A stretch of 46,889 bases of DNA, taken from positions 1 to 46,889 of the forward strand of contig CAJTIM010000030.1 in the NCBI GenBank assembly GCA_910576325.1, read 5' to 3'. The notes beneath the pieces are model-generated. The model was not told the DNA's origin. It ran no database searches and saw only the letters and a program-made list of their open reading frames with translations. Every line of letters starts with the position of its first letter. The stretch's first letter is position 1. Of this stretch, positions 7,563-14,905 are shown piece after piece. Source of the DNA: Clostridia bacterium (GTDB lineage Bacteria; Bacillota; Clostridia; Lachnospirales; Lachnospiraceae). The translations under genes were made by a program, and so were the position numbers.

Positions 7563-9394
7563 AAAAGCCCCTGAACATCAAGAAGCTCGTTTTGCTGAAC
7601 CTGCCCTATATCCTGATGGGGCTGTTCGCCACCAACTTCGGGGAGGCGTGGCGGATGGCCCAGGGCGCGGACGCTTCGGGAAAGGTATTGTCCCTGATCT
7701 CCGTCCTTCCGGCTGCTCTTGGAAGTTTCTGGCCCAGCTTTCACCCGCTGGACCTGCTGGTTGGGCTGTGCTGCGGCGCGGCGCTCCGGCTGGCTGTTTA
7801 CCTGAAAGGCAAAAACGCTAAGAAGTACCGCCCGAATATCGAGTACGGTTCCGCGAGATGGGGAAATTCCCAGGACATCGCCCCTTATGTCGATCCGGTA
7901 TTCCAGAACAATGTGATTCTCACACAGACGGAACGCCTTACCATGAGCAGCCGCCCCAAGGACCCCAAGACCGCCCGCAACAAAAACGTGCTGGTGATCG
8001 GCGGTTCCGGCTCCGGCAAGACCCGCTTCTGGCTCAAGCCCAACCTGATGCAGCTCCATAGCTCGTATGTGGTTACTGATCCGAAAGGCACAATCCTGGT
8101 CGAATGTGGAAAGCTGCTCCAACGGGGCGCGCCCAGGCTGGATAAGGACGGAAAGCCCATGAAGGACAAGAACGGCAAAACCATCTATGAACCGTACCGG
8201 ATCAAGGTGCTGAATACCATCAACTTCAAAAAATCCATGAAATACAATCCTTTCGCCTATATCCACAGCGAAAAGGACATTTTGAAGCTGGTGACAACCT
8301 TAATCGCCAACACCAAGGGCGAGGGGAAAGCCAGTGACGATTTCTGGGTCAAAGCGGAAACGCTGCTGTACTGCGCCCTGATTGGATATATCCACTACGA
8401 GGCCCCGGTGGAGGAGCAGAACTTCTCCACCCTGATTGAGTTTATTAACGCGATGGAGGTCCGGGAGGACGATGAGGAATACAAAAACCCTGTTGACCTG
8501 ATGTTTGACGCGCTGGAATCCGAGAAGCCCAACCATTTTGCGGTGCGGCAGTACAAAAAATATAAGCTGGCGGCGGGCAAAACCGCAAAATCTATACTGA
8601 TTTCCTGCGGCGCGCGGCTGGCGGTATTCGATATTGCCGAGCTGCGGGAGGTCACAGCCTATGATGAGCTGGAACTGGACACCCTGGGGGACAAAAAAAC
8701 CGCCCTGTTCCTTATTATGAGCGATACCGATGACAGCTTTAACTTCCTGATTTCCATGTGCTACACCCAGCTGTTTAATCTGCTCTGTGAAAAAGCGGAT
8801 GATGTGTACGGCGGCAGGCTCCCGGTCCATGTGCGCTGCCTGATTGACGAGTGTGCCAACATCGGGCAGATTCCAAAGCTGGAAAAGCTGGTAGCCACCA
8901 TCCGAAGCCGGGAGATTTCCGCCTGTCTGGTATTGCAGGCGCAGTCCCAGTTAAAGGCCATCTACAAGGACAACGCCGACACCATCATCGGAAATATGGA
9001 CACTTCCATCTTTCTGGGCGGCAAAGAACCCACCACCTTAAAGGAGTTAGCCGCCGCCCTGGGAAAAGAAACCATTGACACTTACAACACCGGGGAGAGC
9101 CGGGGGCGGGAAACCTCCCACTCTCTCAACTATCAGAAATTGGGGAAAGAATTGATGAGCCAGGATGAGCTTGCGGTTATGGACGGTGGAAAATGTATCC
9201 TCCAGCTGCGGGGCGTCCGCCCGTTTTTGTCAGATAAATATGACATCACCAAGCACCCCAATTTTCAGTACACCGCCGACGCGGACGATAAGAACGCCTT
9301 TGACATTGAAGCGTTTTTGTCCACCCGGCTCAAACCAAAACCCAACGAGGTCTACGATGTGTTTGAAGTTGACGTAGACACCGAGGGCGAATAA
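7559..9394 (+). CDS. virD4: VirD4/TcpA-type type IV coupling protein
   Basis: The 611-residue ATPase would couple the relaxosome to the secretion channel. Two N-terminal membrane segments (about residues 8-25 and 42-80) are followed by the FTSK/TraG-type ATPase with Walker A GGSGSGKT at 148-155 and Walker B-like RCLIDECANIG near 425. An all-alpha domain lies at about 260-350 (CALIGY, then PVD and Y-x2-Y-x-L); a related stand-alone protein is encoded at 26787-27485. Length and order fit Tn1549-type coupling proteins. The start overlaps pcfB by ATGA. A hairpin terminator follows at 9526-9551, before maff2. Confidence 0.93.
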   Translation: MKKPLNIKKLVLLNLPYILMGLFATNFGEAWRMAQGADASGKVLSLISVLPAALGSFWPSFHPLDLLVGLCCGAALRLAVYLKGKNAKKYRPNIEYGSARWGNSQDIAPYVDPVFQNNVILTQTERLTMSSRPKDPKTARNKNVLVIGGSGSGKTRFWLKPNLMQLHSSYVVTDPKGTILVECGKLLQRGAPRLDKDGKPMKDKNGKTIYEPYRIKVLNTINFKKSMKYNPFAYIHSEKDILKLVTTLIANTKGEGKASDDFWVKAETLLYCALIGYIHYEAPVEEQNFSTLIEFINAMEVREDDEEYKNPVDLMFDALESEKPNHFAVRQYKKYKLAAGKTAKSILISCGARLAVFDIAELREVTAYDELELDTLGDKKTALFLIMSDTDDSFNFLISMCYTQLFNLLCEKADDVYGGRLPVHVRCLIDECANIGQIPKLEKLVATIRSREISACLVLQAQSQLKAIYKDNADTIIGNMDTSIFLGGKEPTTLKELAAALGKETIDTYNTGESRGRETSHSLNYQKLGKELMSQDELAVMDGGKCILQLRGVRPFLSDKYDITKHPNFQYTADADDKNAFDIEAFLSTRLKPKPNEVYDVFEVDVDTEGE

Positions 9395-9512
9395 TCCCGT
9401 TCCGCAAGAAAGGAGTGATTTTATCTACCCGCCAGGGTCCCTGAAACCTGCCTCGGTTGAGGCCATTGGCGTACAAAGCGGACAGCTCAACAAAAAAATG
9501 AAGAAGGAGGAT

Positions 9513-9564
9513 AGCCGGAATCGAGCCGCCCAAAACGCAGGGCGGTTTTGTTGTCCGGCTTTTG
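9513..9564 (+). terminator. Nested hairpin between virD4 and maff2
   Basis: CCGCCC (9526-9531) pairs with GGGCGG (9540-9545), followed by TTTTGTTG. An outer AGCCGGA (9513-9519) pairs with TCCGGCT (9554-9560), again followed by TTTT. This is an intrinsic-terminator shape and may set different levels of the coupling-protein transcript and the channel genes. The 221 bases between virD4 and maff2 otherwise show no gene; maff2 itself lacks a good ribosome site here. Confidence 0.6.
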
Positions 9565-9615
9565 TATGCCTATGAACCAACACTAACCACAAAGCGATTC
9601 CGGCTAAATTAAAGT

Positions 9616-9756
9616 ATGGAATTTTTCAACAGCGCAATCGACGTTTTGCAGACCCTCGTGATCGCACTGGGAGCCGGCCTTGGAATCTGGGGCGTCATCA
9701 ACCTGCTGGAAGGTTACGGCAATGATAACCCTGGCGCGAATGCTCATGTACGGTAA
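9616..9756 (+). pseudogene. maff2: Maff2-family membrane protein, 5' part interrupted by IME
   Basis: The first 41 codons (MEFFNSAIDVLQ, then one hydrophobic segment and LLEGYGNDNPGA) match the Maff-2 family of small ICE membrane proteins that sits next to the VirB6-like gene. After the second base of codon 42 the frame runs into the IME and stops after four foreign codons plus the split codon. The 3' part is at 19630-19720. Joining 9740 to 19630 restores an uninterrupted 71-codon gene reading NPGAKSQGMKQL across the joint. No clear ribosome site precedes the ATG. The truncated peptide keeps only the first hydrophobic helix. Confidence 0.88.
9739..9749. other. IME left attachment site (attL core and arm)
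   Basis: The inferred AA core lies at 9739-9740, with the element arm TGCTCATGT at 9741-9749. The right-end arm ACATGAGCA (19619-19627) is its exact reverse complement. On the maff2 side the sequence CCCTGGC is mirrored by GCCAGGG on the other side of the element, so the empty target is itself an imperfect palindrome. Large serine recombinases use such two-base cores with flanking inverted arms. Confidence 0.8.
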
Positions 9757-9850
9757 AGAAGCAAGCAACCGAAAACAAGAAATAGACCGCCAGCACCACA
9801 CTATTCCGAACCAACGAAGCTAAAGACTAAAAGACAAAGCATTATGGAAA

Positions 9851-10080
9851 TGTGCATAACAGGCTATGGAATCATGGATAACTCTATTCACAGCACATGG
9901 AAAAGCGAAAGAGCCGCTTTCCCACGTCCTGCAAACAGAATTACCCACAATTCCAAAAGACAGCCAGTTATACACATTCCCACAATGCCGACTACGGCGA
10001 ACCCCCCTCTCACTTTATCATATAAAATCTTAAAAACATTATTTTGTATTTCTTTTTCCGCTTTTGAAATATTTATATAA
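9851..10080. other. Candidate replication origin: DnaA-box-like sites and AT-rich block
   Basis: Two sites match TTATNCACA exactly: TTATACACA at 9968-9976 and, on the minus strand, TTATGCACA at 9851-9859. CTATTCACA (9884-9892) and TTACCCACA (9941-9949) each differ at one base. They are followed by a markedly AT-rich stretch (about 10013-10080). DnaA boxes beside an unwinding region suggest an origin. A 78-codon ORF over the same bases has no support. The stretch 9757-10080 has no credible gene. Confidence 0.45.
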
Positions 10081-10081
10081 C

Positions 10082-10109
10082 TTGACAAATGCCAAAAGTA
10101 CTGTATAAT
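10082..10109 (+). promoter_or_regulatory. Consensus sigma-A promoter of padR
   Basis: A perfect -35 TTGACA (10082-10087) and a perfect -10 TATAAT (10104-10109) are separated by 16 bases. Transcription would start near 10116, about 28 bases before the padR ATG. This is the best promoter match seen in the window, and the operator palindrome lies over its -10 box. Confidence 0.88.
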
Positions 10110-10115
10110 ACAGTA
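10099..10115. promoter_or_regulatory. 17-bp operator palindrome over the padR -10 box
   Basis: TACTGTAT and ATACAGTA form a perfect 8+1+8 inverted repeat that covers the whole -10 box. PadR regulators typically bind such palindromes in their own promoters, so this is the likely autoregulatory site that would silence the padR-HXXEE pair until an inducer releases the repressor. Confidence 0.75.
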
Positions 10116-10143
10116 TTGGATAATACAACTATGGAGGTGAATT

Positions 10144-10680
10144 ATGTCTACGATTGATTTAATCATTTTAGGCTCATTGTGCCAAAGTCCTAAAAGTGCG
10201 TATGATTTACAAAAACAGATTGAATCCCGAAACTTGTCAAGGTGGATAAAAATTGGTTCGTTTACTGTTTACAAAAAAGTGGTTCAATACGAAAGCAAAG
10301 GATATGTTGTTAGTGAAACTGTTAAGAATGGCAATATGCCCGAAAAAACAATGTATACAATAACGCCAAAGGGAAAAGAAATTTTTAAAGAATTGATGAT
10401 TAAATTTTCTTTGGCAGAAACAAGAGTCTTTTTAGATTTTAATGCAGTTATTGTGAATATGGCTTTGCTTGACGAAAATTCCGCAAATGAGTGTATTGTA
10501 AATATTAAAAACAGTATTCAAAACACTAAAATGCAGATTGCGGAACAATTACCCACACATAAGGACATTCCATTATTTGGGCTGACTATTCTGGAACAAC
10601 AATTTTTGCTTTTAGAAACATTGGAAAAATGGGAAGAAAATTTTGAAAAAGCGTTAGCAAAAGAAAGGGAAGAAAAATGA
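10144..10680 (+). CDS. PadR-family transcriptional regulator
   Basis: The 178-residue protein has the PadR winged helix at its N-terminus (residues ~1-85): LIILGSLCQSPKSAYDL, then a recognition region with FTVYKKVVQYESKGYV and a wing ending YTITPKGKE. A C-terminal helical dimerisation part follows. GGAGGTGA precedes ATG 10144. It overlaps the next gene by four bases (ATGA), so the two are one operon controlled by a promoter with an embedded palindrome. The gene is strikingly AT-rich compared with the IME backbone, a sign of separate acquisition. It probably represses its own operon and responds to a small molecule or membrane stress; the inducer is unknown. Confidence 0.88.
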   Translation: MSTIDLIILGSLCQSPKSAYDLQKQIESRNLSRWIKIGSFTVYKKVVQYESKGYVVSETVKNGNMPEKTMYTITPKGKEIFKELMIKFSLAETRVFLDFNAVIVNMALLDENSANECIVNIKNSIQNTKMQIAEQLPTHKDIPLFGLTILEQQFLLLETLEKWEENFEKALAKEREEK

Positions 10681-11162
10681 ATTTGATGTATTTTATATTT
10701 TTTAATTTGGTGATTTATTTACCATTTCACTTGTTTGAGGAAGCTATTGGCGATTTCCCTAAGTGGATGTATGAGCATAAATGGTTGCCTTATCATATGA
10801 CGCATGGACACTGGATGGCGAACAATTTGTTTATTTACTATCCAATGCTTCTTGTATCAGTTTTTTTATTTGTGTTTATCAATCAGTTTGTCTGTTTCGG
10901 AGTGGCAATTCTTATATGGGGAATCATAAATTTTGGCGACCATTTTTTTTATACAATCAAAGATAGAAAAATCTCTCCGGGGTTAATAACTGGAACACTT
11001 TTTCTTGTCAATTCAATTTTCGGATTAAGAAATTATTATTTTTCAGATTTCTTTTCTGTATATCAGTTAATCATAGGAATTTTGATTGGTGGTGTGTTAT
11101 TTGGTTTGCCTATGGCATTATGTGTTGTTTTATATAAGTTTTTTGATAAGTATTTCAAATAA
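10677..11162 (+). CDS. HXXEE-domain multi-pass membrane protein
   Basis: The 161-residue hydrophobic protein has about four membrane segments. The HLFEE motif near residue 18 gives the HXXEE domain its name, and conserved histidines follow (YHMTHGHW, then FGDHFFY). Histidines and glutamates facing a membrane interior suggest metal or lipid chemistry, but the biochemical role of the family is not established. It is translationally coupled to padR and shares its AT-rich composition, so the pair is a two-gene cargo cassette of the IME. A PadR-controlled membrane protein often means export or resistance, which is inference only. Confidence 0.75.
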   Translation: MNLMYFIFFNLVIYLPFHLFEEAIGDFPKWMYEHKWLPYHMTHGHWMANNLFIYYPMLLVSVFLFVFINQFVCFGVAILIWGIINFGDHFFYTIKDRKISPGLITGTLFLVNSIFGLRNYYFSDFFSVYQLIIGILIGGVLFGLPMALCVVLYKFFDKYFK

Positions 11163-11221
11163 ATGCTTAAAATGTACCCGTAAACCATGCACCACCCCCT
11201 GTGGGAGAAAGGGGAGCTTCC

Positions 11222-11665
11222 ATGACTTGCACAGAAGCATACAAGGAGCATATCGAATATACATTTAATGCCTTTTGCAGAGTAGTCATACATTATGCTG
11301 CTATCAACGCATGGCGTGACAGAGATAAGCGGCGGCAAAGGGAAATATCCTTTGAATACCTTACCGAAGAGAAGTTTTACCCATTCAGTACAACAGATAA
11401 ATATTTTATAGACCCCTACAAGCAATACCCGGTTACGATATGCGGTCAGAGGGTTATCCTTACGAACGGGGAGCTTGCCGAAGCCCTGTCCTCTCTGCCG
11501 GAGAAAAAAAGAGAAATCATTTACCTTTACTTTTTCGGGCGTTACACACAGCAGGAAATCGGGGAACTATACGGACGCTGCCGGAGTACGGCATGGCATC
11601 ACATACACAGTGCCTTGCAAATGCTGCATGAAGAAATGGAGGTGCTTTTCCATGAGGAATCCTAA
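11222..11665 (+). CDS. Sigma-70-like regulator of the IME
   Basis: The 147-residue product ends with a sigma region-4 type helix-turn-helix: LSSLPEKKREIIYLYFFGRYTQQEIGELYG followed by STAWHHIHSAL. The N-terminal part is not a full sigma region 2. Proteins of this sort (comparable with orf7 of Tn916) regulate element genes. A GGGGAG site precedes ATG 11222, and the end overlaps the next gene by 14 bases. With the two genes that follow it forms a regulatory block just upstream of the mobilization genes. Confidence 0.75.
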   Translation: MTCTEAYKEHIEYTFNAFCRVVIHYAAINAWRDRDKRRQREISFEYLTEEKFYPFSTTDKYFIDPYKQYPVTICGQRVILTNGELAEALSSLPEKKREIIYLYFFGRYTQQEIGELYGRCRSTAWHHIHSALQMLHEEMEVLFHEES

Positions 11666-11864
11666 ATTTGTACCGTATGAAACGATTGTCAGAGCAACCA
11701 GCGGAGAGCCGGAAGCCATTGACGAGGTTTTACGGCATTATGGCAAAAGAATCCGGCTTGCTTCCCTTGAAAACGGACAGGTCAACAAGGACACCGAGGA
11801 CAATATCAAACAACGACTTATCGCTGCCCTGTTCCAGTTCCGCTTTGACGGACAGCCTACCTAA
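11652..11864 (+). CDS. Helix-turn-helix regulator (Tn916 orf8-like)
   Basis: The 70-residue protein has the pattern RNPKFVPYETIVRATSGEPEAIDEVLRHY, then a C-terminal helix with IKQRLIAALFQF. This is the small helix-turn-helix family that accompanies the sigma-like gene in Tn916-type elements. ATG 11652 lies within the end of the sigma-like gene, with GGAGGTG eight bases upstream. It probably acts together with the sigma-like protein in controlling transfer genes; the target sites are not known. Confidence 0.72.
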   Translation: MRNPKFVPYETIVRATSGEPEAIDEVLRHYGKRIRLASLENGQVNKDTEDNIKQRLIAALFQFRFDGQPT

Positions 11865-11894
11865 CAGGAGGTGAGATTTGTCGCAAAAATAGTC

Positions 11895-12299
11895 ATGCTT
11901 ATATTTAACGACACAGAAGAAAAAGCGGTTGAGAAAGCCATAGCCGCCCTTGCGGATATGATACCGCTGGAAGCCATGCAGCCACCCCACTCCCCGGCAC
12001 TTACTTTTCCGGGATTGGAAATCAGACCGCACCAACGCCGGGTACTGAAAGACGGGGCAGACATTCCTCTCACACGTTTAGAGTACGGCGCACTCTGCTA
12101 CCTTGCCGCCAGTCCGGGGAGGGTATTCACAAAGGCGCAAATCTTTGAAGCCGTGTGGAGCATGGAAAGTGAAAGCTGCCAGTCAAACGTGGCGAATGTG
12201 ATATGCAATCTACGGAAAAAGATAGAGCCGGACAGCGGCAAGCCCACTTACATAAAGACCGTTTTAGGCGTGGGCTACAAGTTTGCTTCTGGGGAATGA
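11895..12299 (+). CDS. Winged-helix DNA-binding protein (OmpR/PhoB-type domain)
   Basis: The C-terminal ~95 residues are a response-regulator output domain: RVLKDGADIPLTRLEYGALCYLAASPGRVFTKAQIFEAVW and then the recognition helix and wing ending TVLGVGYKF. There is no receiver domain; the N-terminal ~50 residues are a short helical segment. The start is uncertain: the strong AGGAGGTGAG site at 11866-11875 is too close to GTG 11871 and rather far from ATG 11895, so a start may lie between them at an unusual codon. A terminator at 12338-12369 closes this regulatory block. Confidence 0.75.
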   Translation: MLIFNDTEEKAVEKAIAALADMIPLEAMQPPHSPALTFPGLEIRPHQRRVLKDGADIPLTRLEYGALCYLAASPGRVFTKAQIFEAVWSMESESCQSNVANVICNLRKKIEPDSGKPTYIKTVLGVGYKFASGE

Positions 12300-12337
12300 T
12301 AACAGAATAACCGCCGCCCATCAGCGGCAGCCAAAGA

Positions 12338-12369
12338 CAGGAAATCAAGAAAAGGTTTCCTGTTTTTTT
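12338..12369 (+). terminator. Intrinsic terminator after the regulatory block
   Basis: CAGGAAA (12338-12344) pairs with TTTCCTG (12356-12362), followed directly by seven T residues. It ends the sigma/HTH/winged-helix operon. Confidence 0.85.
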
Positions 12370-12431
12370 GCGCCAAAAACCAAGCCGGATTTTGCGCCGC
12401 AATAAAATAATTCAAAAACTTTCGGAAAACA

Positions 12432-12661
12432 TTGCCAAAATTTCTTTTTTTCCCGTAGTAGGTAGTATGGGGAAAAATAATTGCCGGAAAGTTTGGCATT
12501 TTTTGAAACCGTCCGTATATCACTTCAAAACGGAGCTGATTTTTCCGTTTTTGTCAAATGCTGTTGTGAAAACACGAAAAGAAATTCCGGGGAACTTTGC
12601 CAGATTTTCCTTGCCGTGCGTAGTAAGTAATAGAGTGAGAAATACCGCCGCATAGTTGGCA
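12432..12661. repeat. Two ~66-bp structured repeats, 165 bp apart
   Basis: Unit 1 (12432-12498) and unit 2 (12597-12661) each begin with TTGCCA, have CGTAGTARGTARTA 22 bases later, and end in TTGGCA 37-39 bases further on. The outer TTGCCA/TTGGCA pair is an inverted repeat in both. The sequence between is only partly alike, so the conserved parts are probably what matters: binding sites for an element protein, or two copies of an RNA fold. Confidence 0.6.
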
Positions 12662-12786
12662 GAGTCCACGCCGAACAAGCCGGGGGTATCAGCAAAAGCC
12701 CACACAGAGGAAACCGCCACTTTCTTAGAGCAAGATTCTACCACAGTACCAAATTTCGCTAATCGCTCATTTTGTCCTATGGGAAT

Positions 12787-12859
12787 CTTGTTGGGGTTGC
12801 CACCCCAAGCCCGCCTTTTGGCGGCTTACGCCGCTTATGATTACCGCCGCTTTTGCGGC
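12787..12859. other. Candidate oriT of the IME: hairpin series with shared core
   Basis: CTTGTTGGGG (12787-12796) and CCCCAAGCCC (12803-12812) form a TTGGGG/CCCCAA stem. The stems CCGCC-TTTT-GGCGG (12811-12824), GCGGC-TTAC-GCCGC (12821-12834) and GCCGC-TTTT-GCGGC (12846-12859) follow. The block ends 22 bases before the mobC ATG. The same two 10-base words occur in complement at 46648-46670 next to the ICE relaxase, which is the main reason for suggesting a transfer origin. The nick position is not known. Confidence 0.55.
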
Positions 12860-12881
12860 AAGTGAAAGGAGGTTCACAGCC

Positions 12882-13277
12882 ATGAAAAGATACAACACAC
12901 CCCACCGCCACCGGGTAATCAAAACCCGCTTGACCGAGGAAGAATATGCAGAGTTTTCCGAGCGTGTCACCCTCTGCAAAATGAGCCAAGCCGAGTTTAT
13001 CCGGCAAGCCCTAACCAAGTCAAGCATACGCCCGGTCATTACCGTTTCCCCGGTCAATGATGAACTGCTTTCTGCTGTTGGGAAACTCACAGCCGAATAT
13101 GGAAAGATAGGCGGCAATCTCAACCAGATTGCCCGCTGTCTGAACGAGTACGGCGCACCTTATAACGCCCTCTCCCAAGAGATACGAGCCGCCACAGCGG
13201 AGCTTGCCGCCTTGAAGTTTGAAGTCTTGCAGAAAGTAGGTGAAGCCGTTGGCAACATTCAAACATATCAGCTCTAA
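12882..13277 (+). CDS. mobC: MobC-like relaxosome accessory protein (IME)
   Basis: The 131-residue protein has an N-terminal ribbon-helix-helix type segment (HRVIKTRLTEEEYAEFSERVTLCKMSQAEFIRQAL) and the typical MobC tail with GGNLNQIARCLNEYG. MobC proteins bind oriT and help the relaxase open it. ATG 12882 has AAAGGAGG nine bases upstream and lies just after the hairpin series. The end overlaps the relaxase gene by 29 bases, so the two are translated together. Confidence 0.85.
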   Translation: MKRYNTPHRHRVIKTRLTEEEYAEFSERVTLCKMSQAEFIRQALTKSSIRPVITVSPVNDELLSAVGKLTAEYGKIGGNLNQIARCLNEYGAPYNALSQEIRAATAELAALKFEVLQKVGEAVGNIQTYQL

Positions 13278-14880
13278 AAATGCCGATTATGGGGCGGCTG
13301 AACAGTACCTAACCTTTGAGCATGACGAGTTTACCATGAAGCCCACACTGGATAAAAACGGGCAGATAGTTCCGAGGACAGGCTATCTCATTTCCTCTCT
13401 GAATTGCGGTGAGGAAGATTTTGCAATCGCCTGTATGCGTTCCAATCTGAAATACGGCAAGAACCAAAAGCGGGAGGACGTAAAGAGCCACCACTATATC
13501 ATCAGCTTTGACCCCCGTGACGCACCAGACAACGGCTTGACAGTAGACCGGGCGCAACAGTTAGGCGAGCAGTTCTGTAAAGAGCATTTCCCCGGACACC
13601 AAGCCCTTGTCTGTACCCACCCGGACGGGCATAACCACAGCGGAAATATTCATGTGCATATCGTAATCAATTCTTTGCGGATTGCGGAAGTGCCATTGCT
13701 GCCGTACATGGAAAGACCAGCCGACACAAGGGAGGGCTGCAAGCACCGCTGTACGGACGCAGCTATGGAGTATTTCAAAGCGGAAGTCATGGAGATGTGC
13801 CACAGGGAAAACCTCTATCAGATTGACCTGCTGAACGGGAGCAAGAACCGCATTACCGAGCGTGAGTATTGGGCGAAGCGGAAAGGACAAGCCGCACTGG
13901 ATAAAGAGAACGCTTCCCTTGCCGCCACAGGAGAGCCGCCCAAACTTACGAAATTTGAAACGGACAAGGAGAAGTTACGGCGCACGATCCGCACCGCCCT
14001 GTCCTCTGCTGTTTCCTTTGAGGACTTTTCCGGGAAGCTGTTACAGCAAGGCGTGACCGTCAAGGAGAGCCGGGGGAGGTTATCGTATCTCACGCCGGAC
14101 AGGACAAAGCCAATCACCGCCCGGAAATTGGGTGATGATTTTGACCGTGCCGCCGTACTGGAAGCACTCACCCTAAACACGCAGAACGCCGCCAGAGCCG
14201 CCGAAACACCCGCACCCAAAGAGGAATACCCCCGCAGCATAAAAGACCGCTTACAGCGCAATAAAGCCGCTATAAATGCCCCGAAGAATGACGGAGTACA
14301 GCGCATGGTAGACATAGCCGCCAAGAGAGCCGAGGGCAAGGGGAAAGGCTACGAGAAGTGGGCGACTTTGCACAATCTGAAGCAAATGGCGGCGACCATG
14401 AGCGTATACGAGGAATCCGGCTTTTCTTCCCCGGAAGAACTGGAAGCCGCCCTTACCGCCGCCAGTGCGGGACTGAACAGCGTCCACGCCGAACTGAAAA
14501 CCGTGGAAAGCACTTTACGGGAGAAAAAAGACTTGCAGAAACAGCTATTAGCGTACATCAAGACCAAGCCAGCCCGTGACGGACTGCGGGCGCAGAAAAC
14601 GGAGAAAGCCCGGAGAGCCTACCGTGAGCAGCATGAAAGCGAGTTTATCATTTCTGAATCTGCCGCCCGGTATTTCAAGGCACAGGGAATCTCCAAGCTG
14701 CCAGCGTCCAAGACATTACAAGCGGAGATTGAGCAGCTTACACGGGAGAAGAACACGCTTTACAACGAGTACCGGGAGAAGCGGGAAAAAACAAAGGAAT
14801 TACAGACAATCAAGGGAAATATCGGGCAGATTTTGAGGGGCGCACCGAGCCAGCAGAAAAAGCATGAACAGGAGCGATAA
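13249..14880 (+). CDS. mobA: MobP-type relaxase of the IME
   Basis: The 543-residue protein is a relaxase/mobilization nuclease that would nick oriT and lead the strand through a borrowed channel. The N-terminal half has ATFKHISSKNADYGAAEQYLTFEHD, the SHHYIISFDPRD strand and the metal-binding histidine cluster HPDGHNHSGNIHVHIVINS (near residue 125). The C-terminal half is a long coiled coil beginning GKGYEKWATLHNLKQMA, which is also found in the ICE relaxase at 45134-46552. TTG 13249 is chosen because AGGTGA lies six bases upstream and the following residues match the usual family start; the open frame begins nine bases earlier. Confidence 0.9.
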   Translation: MATFKHISSKNADYGAAEQYLTFEHDEFTMKPTLDKNGQIVPRTGYLISSLNCGEEDFAIACMRSNLKYGKNQKREDVKSHHYIISFDPRDAPDNGLTVDRAQQLGEQFCKEHFPGHQALVCTHPDGHNHSGNIHVHIVINSLRIAEVPLLPYMERPADTREGCKHRCTDAAMEYFKAEVMEMCHRENLYQIDLLNGSKNRITEREYWAKRKGQAALDKENASLAATGEPPKLTKFETDKEKLRRTIRTALSSAVSFEDFSGKLLQQGVTVKESRGRLSYLTPDRTKPITARKLGDDFDRAAVLEALTLNTQNAARAAETPAPKEEYPRSIKDRLQRNKAAINAPKNDGVQRMVDIAAKRAEGKGKGYEKWATLHNLKQMAATMSVYEESGFSSPEELEAALTAASAGLNSVHAELKTVESTLREKKDLQKQLLAYIKTKPARDGLRAQKTEKARRAYREQHESEFIISESAARYFKAQGISKLPASKTLQAEIEQLTREKNTLYNEYREKREKTKELQTIKGNIGQILRGAPSQQKKHEQER

Positions 14881-14905
14881 TAAAACAGCCACAGGAGGTA
14901 GCACA

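Larger units (their letters stand above)
12370..12881. other. Long regulatory intergenic region before mobC
   Basis: About 510 bases hold no credible gene; the ORFs present lack ribosome sites and motifs. The stretch contains two copies of a ~66-bp structured repeat and ends in a series of hairpins with an oriT-like core, both listed separately. A long transcribed or protein-binding control region upstream of the relaxase operon is the simplest reading. Confidence 0.6.

Noticed and set aside
9844..10080. Forward ORF of 78 codons at the IME left end
   Set aside because: No ribosome site, no motif, and it covers the DnaA-box and AT-rich region, so a non-coding role is more likely.
12368..12865. 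Several 60-95 codon ORFs before the IME mobC
   Set aside because: None has a ribosome site or recognisable motif, and they overlap the structured repeats and hairpin series.
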